Below are positions 16,910 to 27,253 of a stretch of 64,000 bases of DNA, piece after piece. Numbering within the stretch: position 1 is the stretch's first letter; the number at the start of each line of letters is the position of its first letter. Under the pieces are notes generated by a model. It did no database searches. It was not told the DNA's origin and was given only the letters and a program-made list of their open reading frames with translations. Position numbers and translations under genes: made by a program. Source of the DNA: Chitinophagaceae bacterium (GTDB taxonomy: Bacteria; Bacteroidota; Bacteroidia; Chitinophagales; Chitinophagaceae); NCBI GenBank assembly GCA_023229465.1, contig JALNZE010000004.1, forward strand, positions 1-64,000. The letters run 5' to 3'.

Positions 16910-18204
16910 TTTTTGAATAATTTAAAAATCAAAAAAAAGAAAAGCAGGATGCTAAAATAAATTATCGCCAGTAGCCGGTTATTATAACATAATGCGATCA
17001 AACAAATAAAAGCCAGTACCAGGGCTACGATAGGTGTATATGGATACAACGGAACCCGAAAAGGCCTATTCATGTCAGGCGACTTTTTTCGAAGTTGTAA
17101 AACAGCCAGCATAGAAAAAATATACAGGGTTAGGGCTCCAAATACAGAGATGATAATGATTTCGGCAGTTTTGCCGGTACATAAGATAAGGATCCCTAAA
17201 ATGGAATTAAAGATAAGCGCATTTGCCGGTGTTTGAAAACGAGGGTGTACCCGGCCCAGAAACTTAGGCGCATTCCCGATTTTGCCAAACTCAAAAGTGG
17301 CCCGTCCACTGGCTAATAACAAACCATGAAATGAAGCGATCAATCCAAATAAACCAATTCCTATCAGCAATTTATAAAAGAGATGATCCGCTGAAAAAAT
17401 ACGACCCAATGCCAATGGCAATGGAGAATCTGAACTATTACCATTGGCATCATACACAATTGTTTCCCATCCGCCAATACCGATGGCTGCCACAAAAACA
17501 AGGATGCATAAAATAACCAGGGTAATGAGGGCCCAGCCAAAACCCCGTAGTATGTCTTTTTGCGGATGGATGGTTTCTTCAGCCACATTGGCCACGCCTT
17601 CAATACCCAGAAAAAACCAGATAGCGAATGGGAGGGCCGCAAAAGCGCCACTCCATCCATTTGGGAAAGGGTTTTGTGTAAAATTACTGAAAGAAAAATG
17701 CGGAAGGGTTAGCGTAGAGAAAAGTAATAATTCACCAACGGCCAGTATTGTTACTATCAGTTCAAAATTTGCGGCTGCTTTAACACCATAGAGATTTAAT
17801 CCTGCGAAAATTACGTAAACGGTCATGGCAGCAGGGAGAATGGGTACCTGCGGAAAAGCCAGGTTAAAGTAAGCGCCGATTGCAATGGCAATGGCAGGTG
17901 GGGCAAAAACAAATTCTATGATCTGTGCCAGCCCGGTAATGAAGCCAATATCTTTTTTAAAGGCACGCTCCGCATAATCATAAGCTCCTCCGGCTTTGGG
18001 AATAGCGCAGGCCAGTTCTGCATAAGAAAAGCTAAAGCAGGTATAAAGTACCATTACTAAAAAAGTAGCCAGGGCCATGCCCAGGGTACCCCCTTTTTCC
18101 AGTCCCAGGTTCCACCCAAAATACATACCCGAAATTACATAGCCTACCCCTAACCCCCATAATAGCGTGGGTGTTAAACTGCGTTTGAGCCTGCCGTCTG
18201 TCAT
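16906..18204 (-). CDS. APC family amine/amino acid permease, ethanolamine-permease-like
   Basis: Inner-membrane transporter, 432 residues, about 12 membrane segments. The N-terminal part (LGVGYVISGMYFGWNLGL, FSYAELACAIPKAGGAYDYA, EFVFAPPAIAIAIGAYFN) resembles what I recall of the ethanolamine permease (Eat) branch of the APC superfamily. First gene of the five-gene cluster and overlapping the ligase gene. Assignment to ethanolamine is from remembered family features and context, not from a search. Confidence 0.87.
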   Translation of the reverse strand: MTDGRLKRSLTPTLLWGLGVGYVISGMYFGWNLGLEKGGTLGMALATFLVMVLYTCFSFSYAELACAIPKAGGAYDYAERAFKKDIGFITGLAQIIEFVFAPPAIAIAIGAYFNLAFPQVPILPAAMTVYVIFAGLNLYGVKAAANFELIVTILAVGELLLFSTLTLPHFSFSNFTQNPFPNGWSGAFAALPFAIWFFLGIEGVANVAEETIHPQKDILRGFGWALITLVILCILVFVAAIGIGGWETIVYDANGNSSDSPLPLALGRIFSADHLFYKLLIGIGLFGLIASFHGLLLASGRATFEFGKIGNAPKFLGRVHPRFQTPANALIFNSILGILILCTGKTAEIIIISVFGALTLYIFSMLAVLQLRKKSPDMNRPFRVPLYPYTPIVALVLAFICLIALCYNNRLLAIIYFSILLFFFLIFKLFKK

Positions 18205-18270
18205 AGCCGGTAATGTAGGAAATTACCGGCATTTTATGGCAGGTAGCTCGGTTGTATTATTAATAATTAC

Positions 18271-19143
18271 TTACCTGGCCGTTTCTTTCCTGCTACCTAT
18301 ATTTACTAAAAATCCAAAAATAGCCGCAGTAAAAAACATGATAAGGCTATAAATAACAGGTGGTATACTCATGATACTATTGCCAATTACACTGAGTGCT
18401 ATATAGATAGCCAAAGTGCCATTGTGAATACCAATTTCCATACCTATGGCAATGGCCTGTTTTTTCCCAAGGTTAAACAGTCGGGGAATGAAATAACCAA
18501 TCCCCATGCTCAAAACATTCAATACAAGCGCTGCCATACCTACCTGTTGAAAATCCTGGCCAATATGTTTTCGTTCTTTCAAAACGGTAAGAATAATGAT
18601 TAGTACAAGAAAAATAGCAGAGGCAATCTTCACAGGTTTTTCTAATTGAGCGGCAAGTTTGGAAGCTTTTGAGCGCAGTAACATGCCAATGGAAACGGGT
18701 AATATAACCATTATGCATACTTCAATCACTTTTTTAAATTGCATGGGTACTACCTGGTCCGTTTGCAAAAAATTGGCTATGGCAAAATTCACAATAAGCG
18801 GGATAGTAAAAAGCGAAACAATACTATTGATGGCTGTTAGTGATACGTTGAGCGCTACATCTCCTTTTGCAATATGACTATACAGATTTGCGGTTGGTCC
18901 ACCGGGAGCAGCCGATAGTAGCATTAGGCCCACTGCTAATTCCGGAGCCAGGCCAAAGCTTTTGGCAATATAAAAACAGATGGTTGGTAAAACCAGCATT
19001 TGGCAGATGAGGCCGATAAATACTGCCTTTGGGTAAACAACTACTCTTTTAAAATCATCAATGGTCAGTGAGAGTCCCAATCCCATCATTATGATAGATA
19101 GTGCAAGTGGTAATAGTACCAGGGAAAGAAAGCTTGATTCCAT
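18271..19143 (-). CDS. Bile acid:sodium symporter (BASS) family transporter
   Basis: 290 residues, nine to ten membrane segments, SBF-like domain throughout. The family motif around MLLSAAPGGPTANLYSHIAK (about 80-100) and the later GMEIGIHNGTLAIYIAL helix, with the conserved Glu, are present. It lies 66 bases upstream of the permease gene on the same strand and may share its transcript. BASS proteins move organic anions with sodium; the substrate is unknown. Confidence 0.88.
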   Translation of the reverse strand: MESSFLSLVLLPLALSIIMMGLGLSLTIDDFKRVVVYPKAVFIGLICQMLVLPTICFYIAKSFGLAPELAVGLMLLSAAPGGPTANLYSHIAKGDVALNVSLTAINSIVSLFTIPLIVNFAIANFLQTDQVVPMQFKKVIEVCIMVILPVSIGMLLRSKASKLAAQLEKPVKIASAIFLVLIIILTVLKERKHIGQDFQQVGMAALVLNVLSMGIGYFIPRLFNLGKKQAIAIGMEIGIHNGTLAIYIALSVIGNSIMSIPPVIYSLIMFFTAAIFGFLVNIGSRKETAR

Positions 19144-19208
19144 ACGTTTAATTTTTTAAAATGGTAAATAAGGGTTAAAGTGGGTTTCTAATTGGATTGT
19201 TGAATGGT

Positions 19209-20399
19209 TTACAATTTTGCAGGATCGACAATAACATATTTGATTGACTCTCCTTTATGCTCCGTCTGATAGGAATAGGTAATATGCAGTAGCCTGTCTG
19301 TTGTTTGAATCAGTGCAGGATAAGAAAAACTGCCTTTGCCCGGCGCTTCATTTTCAAGCAAGGTTTTACTATTCCATGTTTTTCCTTCATCAGCAGACAG
19401 GTAAAGGCATAAGCGATGTCTGCCCTCTGCCACGTCATTACCGATGAATGCCCATCTGCCATCTGATAAAGCATATAACTCAACGCTGCTGCCGGAATTA
19501 GGGATACTTGTTTTTATAGCGGCAGACCATGTTTCTCCTTTATCAGCGGATTCACTTTCCTGTACACTATTAGGGGCATCTCCGTTGTCGCGCATATAAG
19601 CAATGATATGGCCGTTCTTCTTTTGTATCAGTGCGGGCTGAATGCCACCACGACTGATTATTGGCAAGCCAGGACGCCAGGAATCGCCATCATCATCAGA
19701 AATGGCCATCATGGAAAAGCTGAAGCCATCTGAATATAATGGAAGCAGTATTTTTCCATTTTCCAGTAACAATGGTTTTATCCTTGTCATCCAGCCAATA
19801 GACCTTTTGCGCAGATCTTTGCTTGCTTCAATAATCATGTCATCATAGCCAGGTGCAAATTCAGACCAACCCAATTCCTGTTTTGGAAGTTTTTTAAACT
19901 GCCTGGCTGTTTCTGTAGCGAACCCTTCATTCGGTTTTAGTAATATATTATCCTGCCAACTCCAGACAGGTATGTCATGGTTTGTATATTCGGTAGCTGT
20001 CTTATACCGCAGAATGGAAAATTCCCAGCGGTTAGCCTGAACGGCAACCCATACAAGAAATAATTTTCCGTTGCTGTTTAAAAATAAAATTGGGTTACAA
20101 TCTGGCAGACCGGGTGTATCTGCCAGTACAAAGGGGCCGGACCATTGGGCACTACCCTTTCTTAAACGTGCGCCCATGATCTTAACATCATCCGCTGTTC
20201 TTTCTCCGCTACCATGGAACCAGGCAGCCAGTAAATCACCATTAGGTAAACTTACAATGCTGCTGGCATGAACATGCTTTTCCTGTTGCGGAAAGATAAG
20301 GACCTCTGAAATACGAGGTGTTTTCTGTAATAGGGCCTGTGCGGATAGCTTATGGAATACTATCATAAAAGGCAAACAAAGCAGCATAAACCTGATCAT
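19209..20399 (-). CDS. Secreted sialidase-like (BNR repeat) protein
   Basis: 396 residues with a signal peptide ending at about KLSAQ. A six-bladed beta-propeller of the BNR/sialidase type is indicated by Asp-box motifs SDDDGDSWRPG, SADKGETWSAA and SADEGKTWNSK. The N-terminal block SSIVSLPNGDLLAAWFHGSG is typical of the BNR_2 family of putative exo-alpha-sialidases in Bacteroidota and Planctomycetes. The true substrate may not be sialic acid. Same strand as the BASS gene. Confidence 0.82.
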   Translation of the reverse strand: MIRFMLLCLPFMIVFHKLSAQALLQKTPRISEVLIFPQQEKHVHASSIVSLPNGDLLAAWFHGSGERTADDVKIMGARLRKGSAQWSGPFVLADTPGLPDCNPILFLNSNGKLFLVWVAVQANRWEFSILRYKTATEYTNHDIPVWSWQDNILLKPNEGFATETARQFKKLPKQELGWSEFAPGYDDMIIEASKDLRKRSIGWMTRIKPLLLENGKILLPLYSDGFSFSMMAISDDDGDSWRPGLPIISRGGIQPALIQKKNGHIIAYMRDNGDAPNSVQESESADKGETWSAAIKTSIPNSGSSVELYALSDGRWAFIGNDVAEGRHRLCLYLSADEGKTWNSKTLLENEAPGKGSFSYPALIQTTDRLLHITYSYQTEHKGESIKYVIVDPAKL

Positions 20400-20622
20400 A
20401 GTGTATACAATATTTTAAAAAGGTATATCTTTTTTTATTTTTGAAAAGGATGATTTTGATTTTTTATTATTAAAAAAAAATATTTTAATTTCTTGTACTC
20501 CATGCGTTCATCCTGATTGTATTACACATGTGTGGACCCCGTTTTTTTCTTTTACAGGTTCACTCAGCGGAATATTTTCAAAATCCGGAACTTGAATTGA
20601 ATTTAAATAATGATTTTTTCGT

Positions 20623-21729
20623 ATGCTTGATAAACTGAGATATACTGCGTTATTAAAAAAATACCTGGAGGATACGATTAATCCTGCTGAGCATGATGAA
20701 TTATTCAGAATGACTGCTGCTGAAAATATAGAGGAGCTGTTGTCAGAATTGATAGAAAAGGAGGTAAAATCAGACAAATTAAATACAGTAGCACTGCCCG
20801 CCGGTATTTCGGAAGCTATTTTATTGAAAATTTTGGCTTCGGAGGAAAATACTAACCGTCTTTTTATCAGGTCACAGAGAACCAGCCTGTTGCAGGTTTT
20901 TTCTATCGCGGCTATTTTTTTATTGATCGTATTTGGGGCCTTATTCATTTATAGAAATACACTGTCTATGAATAGTCGGTCTGCATTTGAAATTCCGGTT
21001 CCCCAAAACAACAGTATTAAAACAAATACCACTTCACTTCCGCTTGAACTGGTTATGGAGGATGGTAGTACGGTAAAATTAGCGCCTCAATCTTCACTGA
21101 GTTTTCCTAAACAGTTTGCCAATGGAAAGCGGGAAGTATACCTGACAGGGGAAGCTTTTTTTGTGGTTACTAAAAATCCGGAAAAACCTTTTATGGTATA
21201 CTATAATAATATCGTAACAAGGGTGCTGGGAACTTCCTTTACTATTAAAACAAATACCAATACAAAAAATGTAGAAGTGTCTGTGAGAACAGGAAAGGTT
21301 CAGGTTTTTGAGAATAAGTATATGTCAACTGGAACCGCTTCACGTGAAGAAGCAAAAAGTGTCATATTAAAACCCAATCAGAAAGCGATGTATAACCCGA
21401 TACATCGTGACTTTCAAACTACCATAGCCGACTCTATACATCCACTGGTTGGTATCCTGGATATGGATAAGGCGTTTAAACACAATAAACTGGCCGGATC
21501 CTTCATTTTTCAGAAAGCTACCAGTTTAAAAAATATATTCTCGCAATTAGAATCAGTGTTTGGTATAGAAATAGTGGTTGATAATGATAATGTGTATAAC
21601 TGCGTATTTACAGGAGATATTTCTACACAGGAGATGCTGGAGAAGTTGCATATTATTTGCCTGACGATAGGTGCCGCTTATGAAGTTAATGGAACTAAAA
21701 TACTGGTTACCGGTAAGGGATGTAACTGA
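20623..21729 (+). CDS. FecR family anti-sigma factor
   Basis: 368 residues. A cytoplasmic N-domain (about 1-80) is followed by one membrane segment (LLQVFSIAAIFLLIVFGALF), a periplasmic FecR domain (LVMEDGSTVKLAPQSSLSFP, REVYLTGEAFFVV, TSFTIKTNTNTKNVEVSVRT) and a C-terminal STN-like part (GSFIFQKATSLKNIFSQLES). It would hold an ECF sigma factor inactive until the SusC below binds its ligand. The usual partner sigma gene is not upstream; the nearest one is at 33592. Confidence 0.92.
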   Translation: MLDKLRYTALLKKYLEDTINPAEHDELFRMTAAENIEELLSELIEKEVKSDKLNTVALPAGISEAILLKILASEENTNRLFIRSQRTSLLQVFSIAAIFLLIVFGALFIYRNTLSMNSRSAFEIPVPQNNSIKTNTTSLPLELVMEDGSTVKLAPQSSLSFPKQFANGKREVYLTGEAFFVVTKNPEKPFMVYYNNIVTRVLGTSFTIKTNTNTKNVEVSVRTGKVQVFENKYMSTGTASREEAKSVILKPNQKAMYNPIHRDFQTTIADSIHPLVGILDMDKAFKHNKLAGSFIFQKATSLKNIFSQLESVFGIEIVVDNDNVYNCVFTGDISTQEMLEKLHIICLTIGAAYEVNGTKILVTGKGCN

Positions 21730-21789
21730 ACCGGAATTAATAATATTAATTAAAAATATATATTATGACTTGAGAAAAAAATAAAAAAA

Positions 21790-21815
21790 GCCGATAATGG
21801 TGGAACATCATCGGC
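21790..21815 (-). terminator. Stem-loop between fecR and susC
   Basis: GCCGATAATG (21790-21799) pairs with CATCATCGGC (21806-21815), one mismatch, six-base loop. A long A-rich run precedes it on the plus strand, so the T tract expected of an intrinsic terminator is on the minus strand, facing away from susC. It could block antisense transcription into fecR, or act as a leader structure ahead of susC. Confidence 0.4.
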
Positions 21816-21853
21816 TTCGCAAACACCTTTCGGTATGCTTATTTTGCCCGTAA

Positions 21854-24800
21854 ATGACTATTAAACGACCAAAACTTCTCAAATTTATGAAAAAAAAGCA
21901 ACGTTTCGTTGCTTCAATCTTTATTGTCATGAAGTTTACGATTGCCCAATTCCTCCTTTCTATCGTATGTTCTTCAGTTCTTTTTGCCAATAATGTTGAA
22001 GCCCAATCGGTTTTAGAGAAATCGATCACGCTAAAAATCAATAATGTTGAATTGTACAAAGTATTTCAGCTTATTGAAAAGCAAACCAATGCCAGGTTCA
22101 ACTACAGTTCAAATTCGATCAATGTAGATAACCAGGTAACCTATAAAGCGGAAAATAAAAAGCTAAAACTATTATTAGACGACATTCTGTTTCCTTTTTC
22201 TATTGGATACAAGGAATTAAACGGACAAATTGTTCTTTTTCCAAATAAGCCACAGCCGGCTGCAGGGGAAAGTGAAAAAAAATTTGAACCTATTGCCGAA
22301 GCAGCCATTATAGATACAACCATTTCCGGTGTGGTAACTGATGAAACAGGAAAAGTGCTGGAAGGGGTTTCTGTTAAGGTAAATGAAAGTGGGTTCATGT
22401 CAGTAACCAGGGGGAAGGGGCTATATAGTATTTCAGTTCCAAATCTGAAATCAACTTTGGTATTCAGTTATGTTGGTTTTACTACACAGCAGATTAAACT
22501 AAATGGCAGCCGTAGTATCAACGTAAGTTTACAATCTGAAACAACAGCATTGAATGATGTTGTGGTAACAGCCCTGGGTATCTCCAGAAAAAAGCGTTCA
22601 TTAGGTTATGCAGTAGCGGATATTAAAGGCACAGAACTTACCAATGGAGGCAGTTCAAACCTGGTAAGATCACTTGATGGTAAAATGAGTGGTGTTAATT
22701 TTACGCAGGCCAGTACAGATCCGGCCGGATCTGTTTTTATTACCATCCGTGGCGCCACCAGTTTAAGCCTTCCCAGTTCTACGGTTAATAGTCAGCCACT
22801 ATATATAATTGATGGTATCCCATTGGGTACAGCCAGCATTACCAATAAAAACGGGGTTGATTTTGGAAACCTGCTTTCCCAGTTGAATCCGGAAGATATT
22901 GAAAGTATATCGGTACTGAAAGGTGCCAGTGCAGGTGCATTATATGGTTCACAGGCAGGTAATGGTGTTATTATGATTACTACTAAATCCGGTAAAAATG
23001 CAAAAAAAGGTATTGGCGTTTCCTTTAATACATCCATGGTAGTAGACCATCCCTTCAACTTTTTTCAAACACAAACCGATTATGGTGTGGGTATCAGAAG
23101 TTCAGTGTATGTACCCGGCGGCGGTTATGACTGGGGTCCGAAACTGGATGGATCTTTTAATGTATCCAGGTGGAATACACTTTCTCAGGCAAATGAAACG
23201 GTACCTTTTCTGGCTGCCAAAGAAAACAGGCTTCAGCAGTTTATGCAGAATGGATCAACGAATAATTATAATGTTAGTGTAACCGGCAATTCTGATAAGG
23301 GTTCCTTTCGGTTCTCTGTGGGTAAGATGTCGAATATTGGGGTAATGCCTAATAACGCTACAGACAGAATGACTGTAAACCTGAATGCAAGTTATCATGT
23401 TACCAATAAGGTAAAGATTTCAGTAAGTAGTAATTATGTTGCACAATACTCTCCCAATAAATCAGCGTCTAATAATGATGCGGTTGAATTGTTGACCTTT
23501 GCTTTTCTGGCCCATTTCCAGCCTGTAAAAGAAATGCAGAATATATGGCTAAAAGGATTTGAAGGTATCAAACAGAATGCACCCGCGTATAAGTCAAATG
23601 GTGATCCTTATGCAGACAATCCCTATATGTTCACAAACGGTGAGATTAATACCTACCGGAAAGATAACTTCTTTGGAAAGGCTGAACTGGAATGGAAATT
23701 GTCTGATCCGCTAAAGTTATTGGTAAGATCAGGGATGGACTATAATGGAGACAATTATGAATACAAGTTGGCGAAGGGGTTTACAGATTTGAATAAAAAA
23801 GATGGACGGTATTCTATTCAAACTCAGAGTACATTCTCAGTGAACTCTGATGTAATGCTTATTTGGAACAAAGATTTTAAGAAAATTTCTACCAGTGCCA
23901 CCGCAGGTTATAACTATGTGTATGGTAATTCCTATTTTTCAAATGCCAATGCTGATAAATTGGTACGGGCAAACGATTATAGTTTGAGTAATGCTGTTGC
24001 AGGAACATTAACTGCCGGCAATTCATGGGGTACCGGTAAAACACAAAGTGGCTATTTAACTACCCAGGTAGGCTACGATAACCAGGTATATCTTGATCTT
24101 TCCGGAAGGTATGATCAGAGTGGAATTCTGGAAGAAGATAAAAATCATCATTTTTATCCTTCTGCTGCCATCAGCTGGGTTGCTTCAGAAACAGTTAAAC
24201 TGCCTTCATTTATCAACCTGTTTAAACTCAGAGGGGGTATTGCCCAGGTAGGCCATGGTATTGGTAAGCCAAGGAGTAATAATACATTCAGTTTTAATCC
24301 GGTTGATTATGGAGCCGTAAAAATATTAAATATCGGAGGGCAATTGGTTGACCCTAATATCAAATCTGAAGTTACCAATTCCTATGAAGGTGGGTTTGAT
24401 GTGGTATTGGCTGACAAGCGCATTTCAGCTGATTTTACCATATTCAAAAAAACACATGAAAACCAGCAGGACTTTATTCCTACTTCTCCGGGTACAGGCT
24501 ATTCAGGTATGTTAACTAATGTAGGAACGGTAGAAGCGAAAGGGATTGAGATAGGGATGACTTTTGTGCCGGTTAGATCAAAAAACTGGAATTGGGATAT
24601 CTCTGCTTACTACACCAAAACAGATGCCCACATCACTAAACTGTCAAAGACCTATATTCCTAATGGGTATACTTTTTATGGTAATGGACCAAACGTAAAC
24701 TTAAGAATGGCTGAAGGTGACCGTATAGGTACCCTTTGGGAAAATAATGTATTTCAAAGAATGCCTTCTACCAGTAAGTATGCCGGAATGCTGGTATTGG

Positions 24801-25570
24801 ATAATACAGGAAACTGGAAATATTCTTCATTGGAAAAAGACAGGAAATCAATCGGGAATTACAATCCGGATTTTATTCTTGGTTTAAATTCATCAGTTCG
24901 GTATAAAGGGTTCAAACTTTCTGTAGTAGCCAGCCTGCGGGTTGGGGGAGAGTATGTATCAAATGTAACCAGGCGATCAGTTACCAACGGGCACTCTTTG
25001 TTGACTATCGGAGACCTGGTAAATGGTCCCAATGATTATACGGCAGGTGGACGTGATGCGCAATCAGGGGGACTCAGATGGCCCGCCTGGCAAACAATGA
25101 AGTATCCTTATATGATGGCATTGGTTAGGAACTATGCAAATTATGGTGCGTATGCACAGGATGCTTCTTACTTTAAAGGCGTTTGGTTAAAACCGGGTGG
25201 AGATCCAAATAATGATAATGATTATATTGTAAACGGCGCTGATTCACTCGCTACTTTCTATGCTTTACCCGGATTAATTCTTGGTTCGCAATACTGGAGT
25301 TTTTCTCAGACACTTATCCGGGATGCTACCAACCTGAAAGTAAAGGAAATCGTATTTGAATATGCCATTCCTTCTAAATTCCTGGAACGCTTCAAAATTC
25401 AGAATTTAACGGTTGGTTTCATTGCCAGGAATATTTTCCAGTGGAATAAGAGTGGAGAGCAGGGAGATCCTGAAGCCGCCTTTGAAGGAATAGGGGTAAA
25501 CCAGGGAATCATTGGTAAGGCATTACCATCCATTGCTTCTTATGGATTTAAATTGGCAGTTACCTTTTAA
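21854..25570 (+). CDS. SusC/RagA-family TonB-linked outer-membrane protein with STN domain
   Basis: 1238 residues. Signal peptide ends at about ANNVEAQ. An STN domain (about 55-130, VELYKVFQLIEKQTNARFNY) marks it as a signalling transporter that talks to FecR. Then a CarboxypepD_reg domain (TISGVVTDETGKVLEGVSVK), plug (SLDGKMSGVNFTQ, PLYIIDGIPLG, SISVLKGASAGALYGSQAGN) and beta-barrel ending YGFKLAVTF. An alternative start is Met 21887. It should form the lid-and-barrel complex with the SusD-like protein 23 bases downstream. Confidence 0.95.
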   Translation: MTIKRPKLLKFMKKKQRFVASIFIVMKFTIAQFLLSIVCSSVLFANNVEAQSVLEKSITLKINNVELYKVFQLIEKQTNARFNYSSNSINVDNQVTYKAENKKLKLLLDDILFPFSIGYKELNGQIVLFPNKPQPAAGESEKKFEPIAEAAIIDTTISGVVTDETGKVLEGVSVKVNESGFMSVTRGKGLYSISVPNLKSTLVFSYVGFTTQQIKLNGSRSINVSLQSETTALNDVVVTALGISRKKRSLGYAVADIKGTELTNGGSSNLVRSLDGKMSGVNFTQASTDPAGSVFITIRGATSLSLPSSTVNSQPLYIIDGIPLGTASITNKNGVDFGNLLSQLNPEDIESISVLKGASAGALYGSQAGNGVIMITTKSGKNAKKGIGVSFNTSMVVDHPFNFFQTQTDYGVGIRSSVYVPGGGYDWGPKLDGSFNVSRWNTLSQANETVPFLAAKENRLQQFMQNGSTNNYNVSVTGNSDKGSFRFSVGKMSNIGVMPNNATDRMTVNLNASYHVTNKVKISVSSNYVAQYSPNKSASNNDAVELLTFAFLAHFQPVKEMQNIWLKGFEGIKQNAPAYKSNGDPYADNPYMFTNGEINTYRKDNFFGKAELEWKLSDPLKLLVRSGMDYNGDNYEYKLAKGFTDLNKKDGRYSIQTQSTFSVNSDVMLIWNKDFKKISTSATAGYNYVYGNSYFSNANADKLVRANDYSLSNAVAGTLTAGNSWGTGKTQSGYLTTQVGYDNQVYLDLSGRYDQSGILEEDKNHHFYPSAAISWVASETVKLPSFINLFKLRGGIAQVGHGIGKPRSNNTFSFNPVDYGAVKILNIGGQLVDPNIKSEVTNSYEGGFDVVLADKRISADFTIFKKTHENQQDFIPTSPGTGYSGMLTNVGTVEAKGIEIGMTFVPVRSKNWNWDISAYYTKTDAHITKLSKTYIPNGYTFYGNGPNVNLRMAEGDRIGTLWENNVFQRMPSTSKYAGMLVLDNTGNWKYSSLEKDRKSIGNYNPDFILGLNSSVRYKGFKLSVVASLRVGGEYVSNVTRRSVTNGHSLLTIGDLVNGPNDYTAGGRDAQSGGLRWPAWQTMKYPYMMALVRNYANYGAYAQDASYFKGVWLKPGGDPNNDNDYIVNGADSLATFYALPGLILGSQYWSFSQTLIRDATNLKVKEIVFEYAIPSKFLERFKIQNLTVGFIARNIFQWNKSGEQGDPEAAFEGIGVNQGIIGKALPSIASYGFKLAVTF

Positions 25571-25593
25571 TTTAATCTTAATCTTTCACAGAT

Positions 25594-27225
25594 ATGAAAA
25601 AGTTCCTGATAATATTAATTGGCCAGTTATGCATTCTTTCTTCTTGTCAGAAAACAGCATTCAGGCAAGACGAGCTATTGGCTAAACGGGATGCACTGGA
25701 ATCAGCAGAACCTAATCTGCTGCTGTCTTCCATCATCCAAAAGTCGGCCTTCCTTTATCAAAATAAAAGTGGGATGGGCGCAACCAATCTCTCGGCTACT
25801 GTTCAATACATGCAAGGCAACAGAAACAGCGATGATAATACCTACCTGAATTTCAGACTGCCCAAATCAGATTTGTATGAATACACAGGGGTGATCAAAT
25901 TGATCAATGCCGCTGTAATAAATGTAAATGCGAAAGGGTTGAAAACACATGAAGGCGTATTCAGGATATTTCAATCGCTGCTTTGGTCGGTCGTTACAGA
26001 CCTGTATGGCGATATATTTTATACGGAAGGTCTTCGCGGCCAGGATGGAATCCTTTTTCCAAAATTTGATGAGCAAAAAGACATCTATCCTGCATTGATT
26101 CAAAATTTGAAAGATGCCGCGCAGTTACTGACTGATGGAAAAGAATCCCTGGATAAACCGTCTGATATTATGTTTACCGGTTATAAAACCAAATGGATCA
26201 AACTGGCTAATTCACTGCGTTTGCGGTTATTGATCAGGGAAAGCAATAAGGTGCCCAACGCGGCTGAAATACTGGCCGTTTCAGCATTGCCTTTGTTAAG
26301 TGATGTTCCCGACAATGCTGCTATTCCCTATATTGACGGTGATAAATCCATGGCTTCGCCGATGGGAAGAACCAACCTGGATCCCGCCGGAAATTTTTTG
26401 ATCGTCAGGCCCTGTAAAACTTTAGTCGATACCTTAAAAGCCCTGAATGATGAGCGATTAAAAGTATGGGTGGCCCCGGTAGAAAAACCATGGGCAGCTT
26501 CGATGGATTCTGTTACACTCAATGCAGGTAAAAGATCCATTACCGTAAAAGGGTATACCTATAATTACCAGTGGGAATATATTGACAGGAACAATGCAAA
26601 AATTAAAACAATTCTTCCTTTCATTATTGATTCAATGACAACCTATACAGGCTATCCCGCAGGCGTTTCTGTTCAGGTAATAAATGCCAATGGCAGCTAT
26701 GATTTTGCTGATACCAGGGGTAATTATAAGGTATCGATGTTCTCTAAATTGTTTAATGAAAATGCAAATCCATTACTTAAGGCAACCATCATGCAGGCAG
26801 ATGAAGTTCAGTTTCTCCTGGCAGAAGCAGTAGTAAAAGGATGGATCACCGGAAATGCTGAAACATTCTACAAGAAAGGCGTTGAACTGGCAATGAAGAG
26901 ATGGGGCGAGCCATTGCCTGCCAGCTATTTCGCTAATCCATTAGCTGCTTTTCCCGCGGATAAAACGCAGCAACTGGCAAAAATAGGACTTCAGAAATGG
27001 CTGGGATTATTTATGATGGGTATTGAATCTTATGCTGATTATAGAAGAACCAGGGTGCCTTTTCTCGAAAATAATGGGGCTCTTAGCAGCACAGTAAATC
27101 CTTTCCCATTACGTTACAGGTACCCAGAATCGGAGTTTAAAAATAATTCGGGTAATTACCAGATAGCCATTGGCAGATTGGATAAGGGAGATATCGAATT
27201 CTCCAAAATGTGGCTTGTGCAGTAA
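25594..27225 (+). CDS. SusD/RagB-like outer-membrane lipoprotein
   Basis: 543 residues. Lipoprotein signal with the lipobox around CILSSCQKT (Cys 18). Helical TPR-like fold of the SusD-like_2 type: SAFLYQNKSG, FRIFQSLLWSVVTDLYGDIFYTE, KLANSLRLRLLIRES, ADEVQFLLAEAVVKGW, QKWLGLFMMGIESYADYRRT. It binds the ligand at the cell surface and hands it to the SusC barrel. Confidence 0.93.
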   Translation: MKKFLIILIGQLCILSSCQKTAFRQDELLAKRDALESAEPNLLLSSIIQKSAFLYQNKSGMGATNLSATVQYMQGNRNSDDNTYLNFRLPKSDLYEYTGVIKLINAAVINVNAKGLKTHEGVFRIFQSLLWSVVTDLYGDIFYTEGLRGQDGILFPKFDEQKDIYPALIQNLKDAAQLLTDGKESLDKPSDIMFTGYKTKWIKLANSLRLRLLIRESNKVPNAAEILAVSALPLLSDVPDNAAIPYIDGDKSMASPMGRTNLDPAGNFLIVRPCKTLVDTLKALNDERLKVWVAPVEKPWAASMDSVTLNAGKRSITVKGYTYNYQWEYIDRNNAKIKTILPFIIDSMTTYTGYPAGVSVQVINANGSYDFADTRGNYKVSMFSKLFNENANPLLKATIMQADEVQFLLAEAVVKGWITGNAETFYKKGVELAMKRWGEPLPASYFANPLAAFPADKTQQLAKIGLQKWLGLFMMGIESYADYRRTRVPFLENNGALSSTVNPFPLRYRYPESEFKNNSGNYQIAIGRLDKGDIEFSKMWLVQ

Positions 27226-27253
27226 ACATATTTAGAACCTTTAATAAATTACC

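Noticed and set aside
12299..18204. Classic putrescine (Puu) pathway
   Set aside because: The FAD oxidase PuuB needed to turn gamma-glutamylputrescine into an aldehyde is absent and an Fe-alcohol dehydrogenase takes its place, so I prefer an amino-alcohol substrate.
19209..20399. Sialidase-like gene as part of the Sus-like locus
   Set aside because: It is on the opposite strand, divergent from fecR, with its closest neighbours in the transporter cluster; a shared role is possible but not shown.
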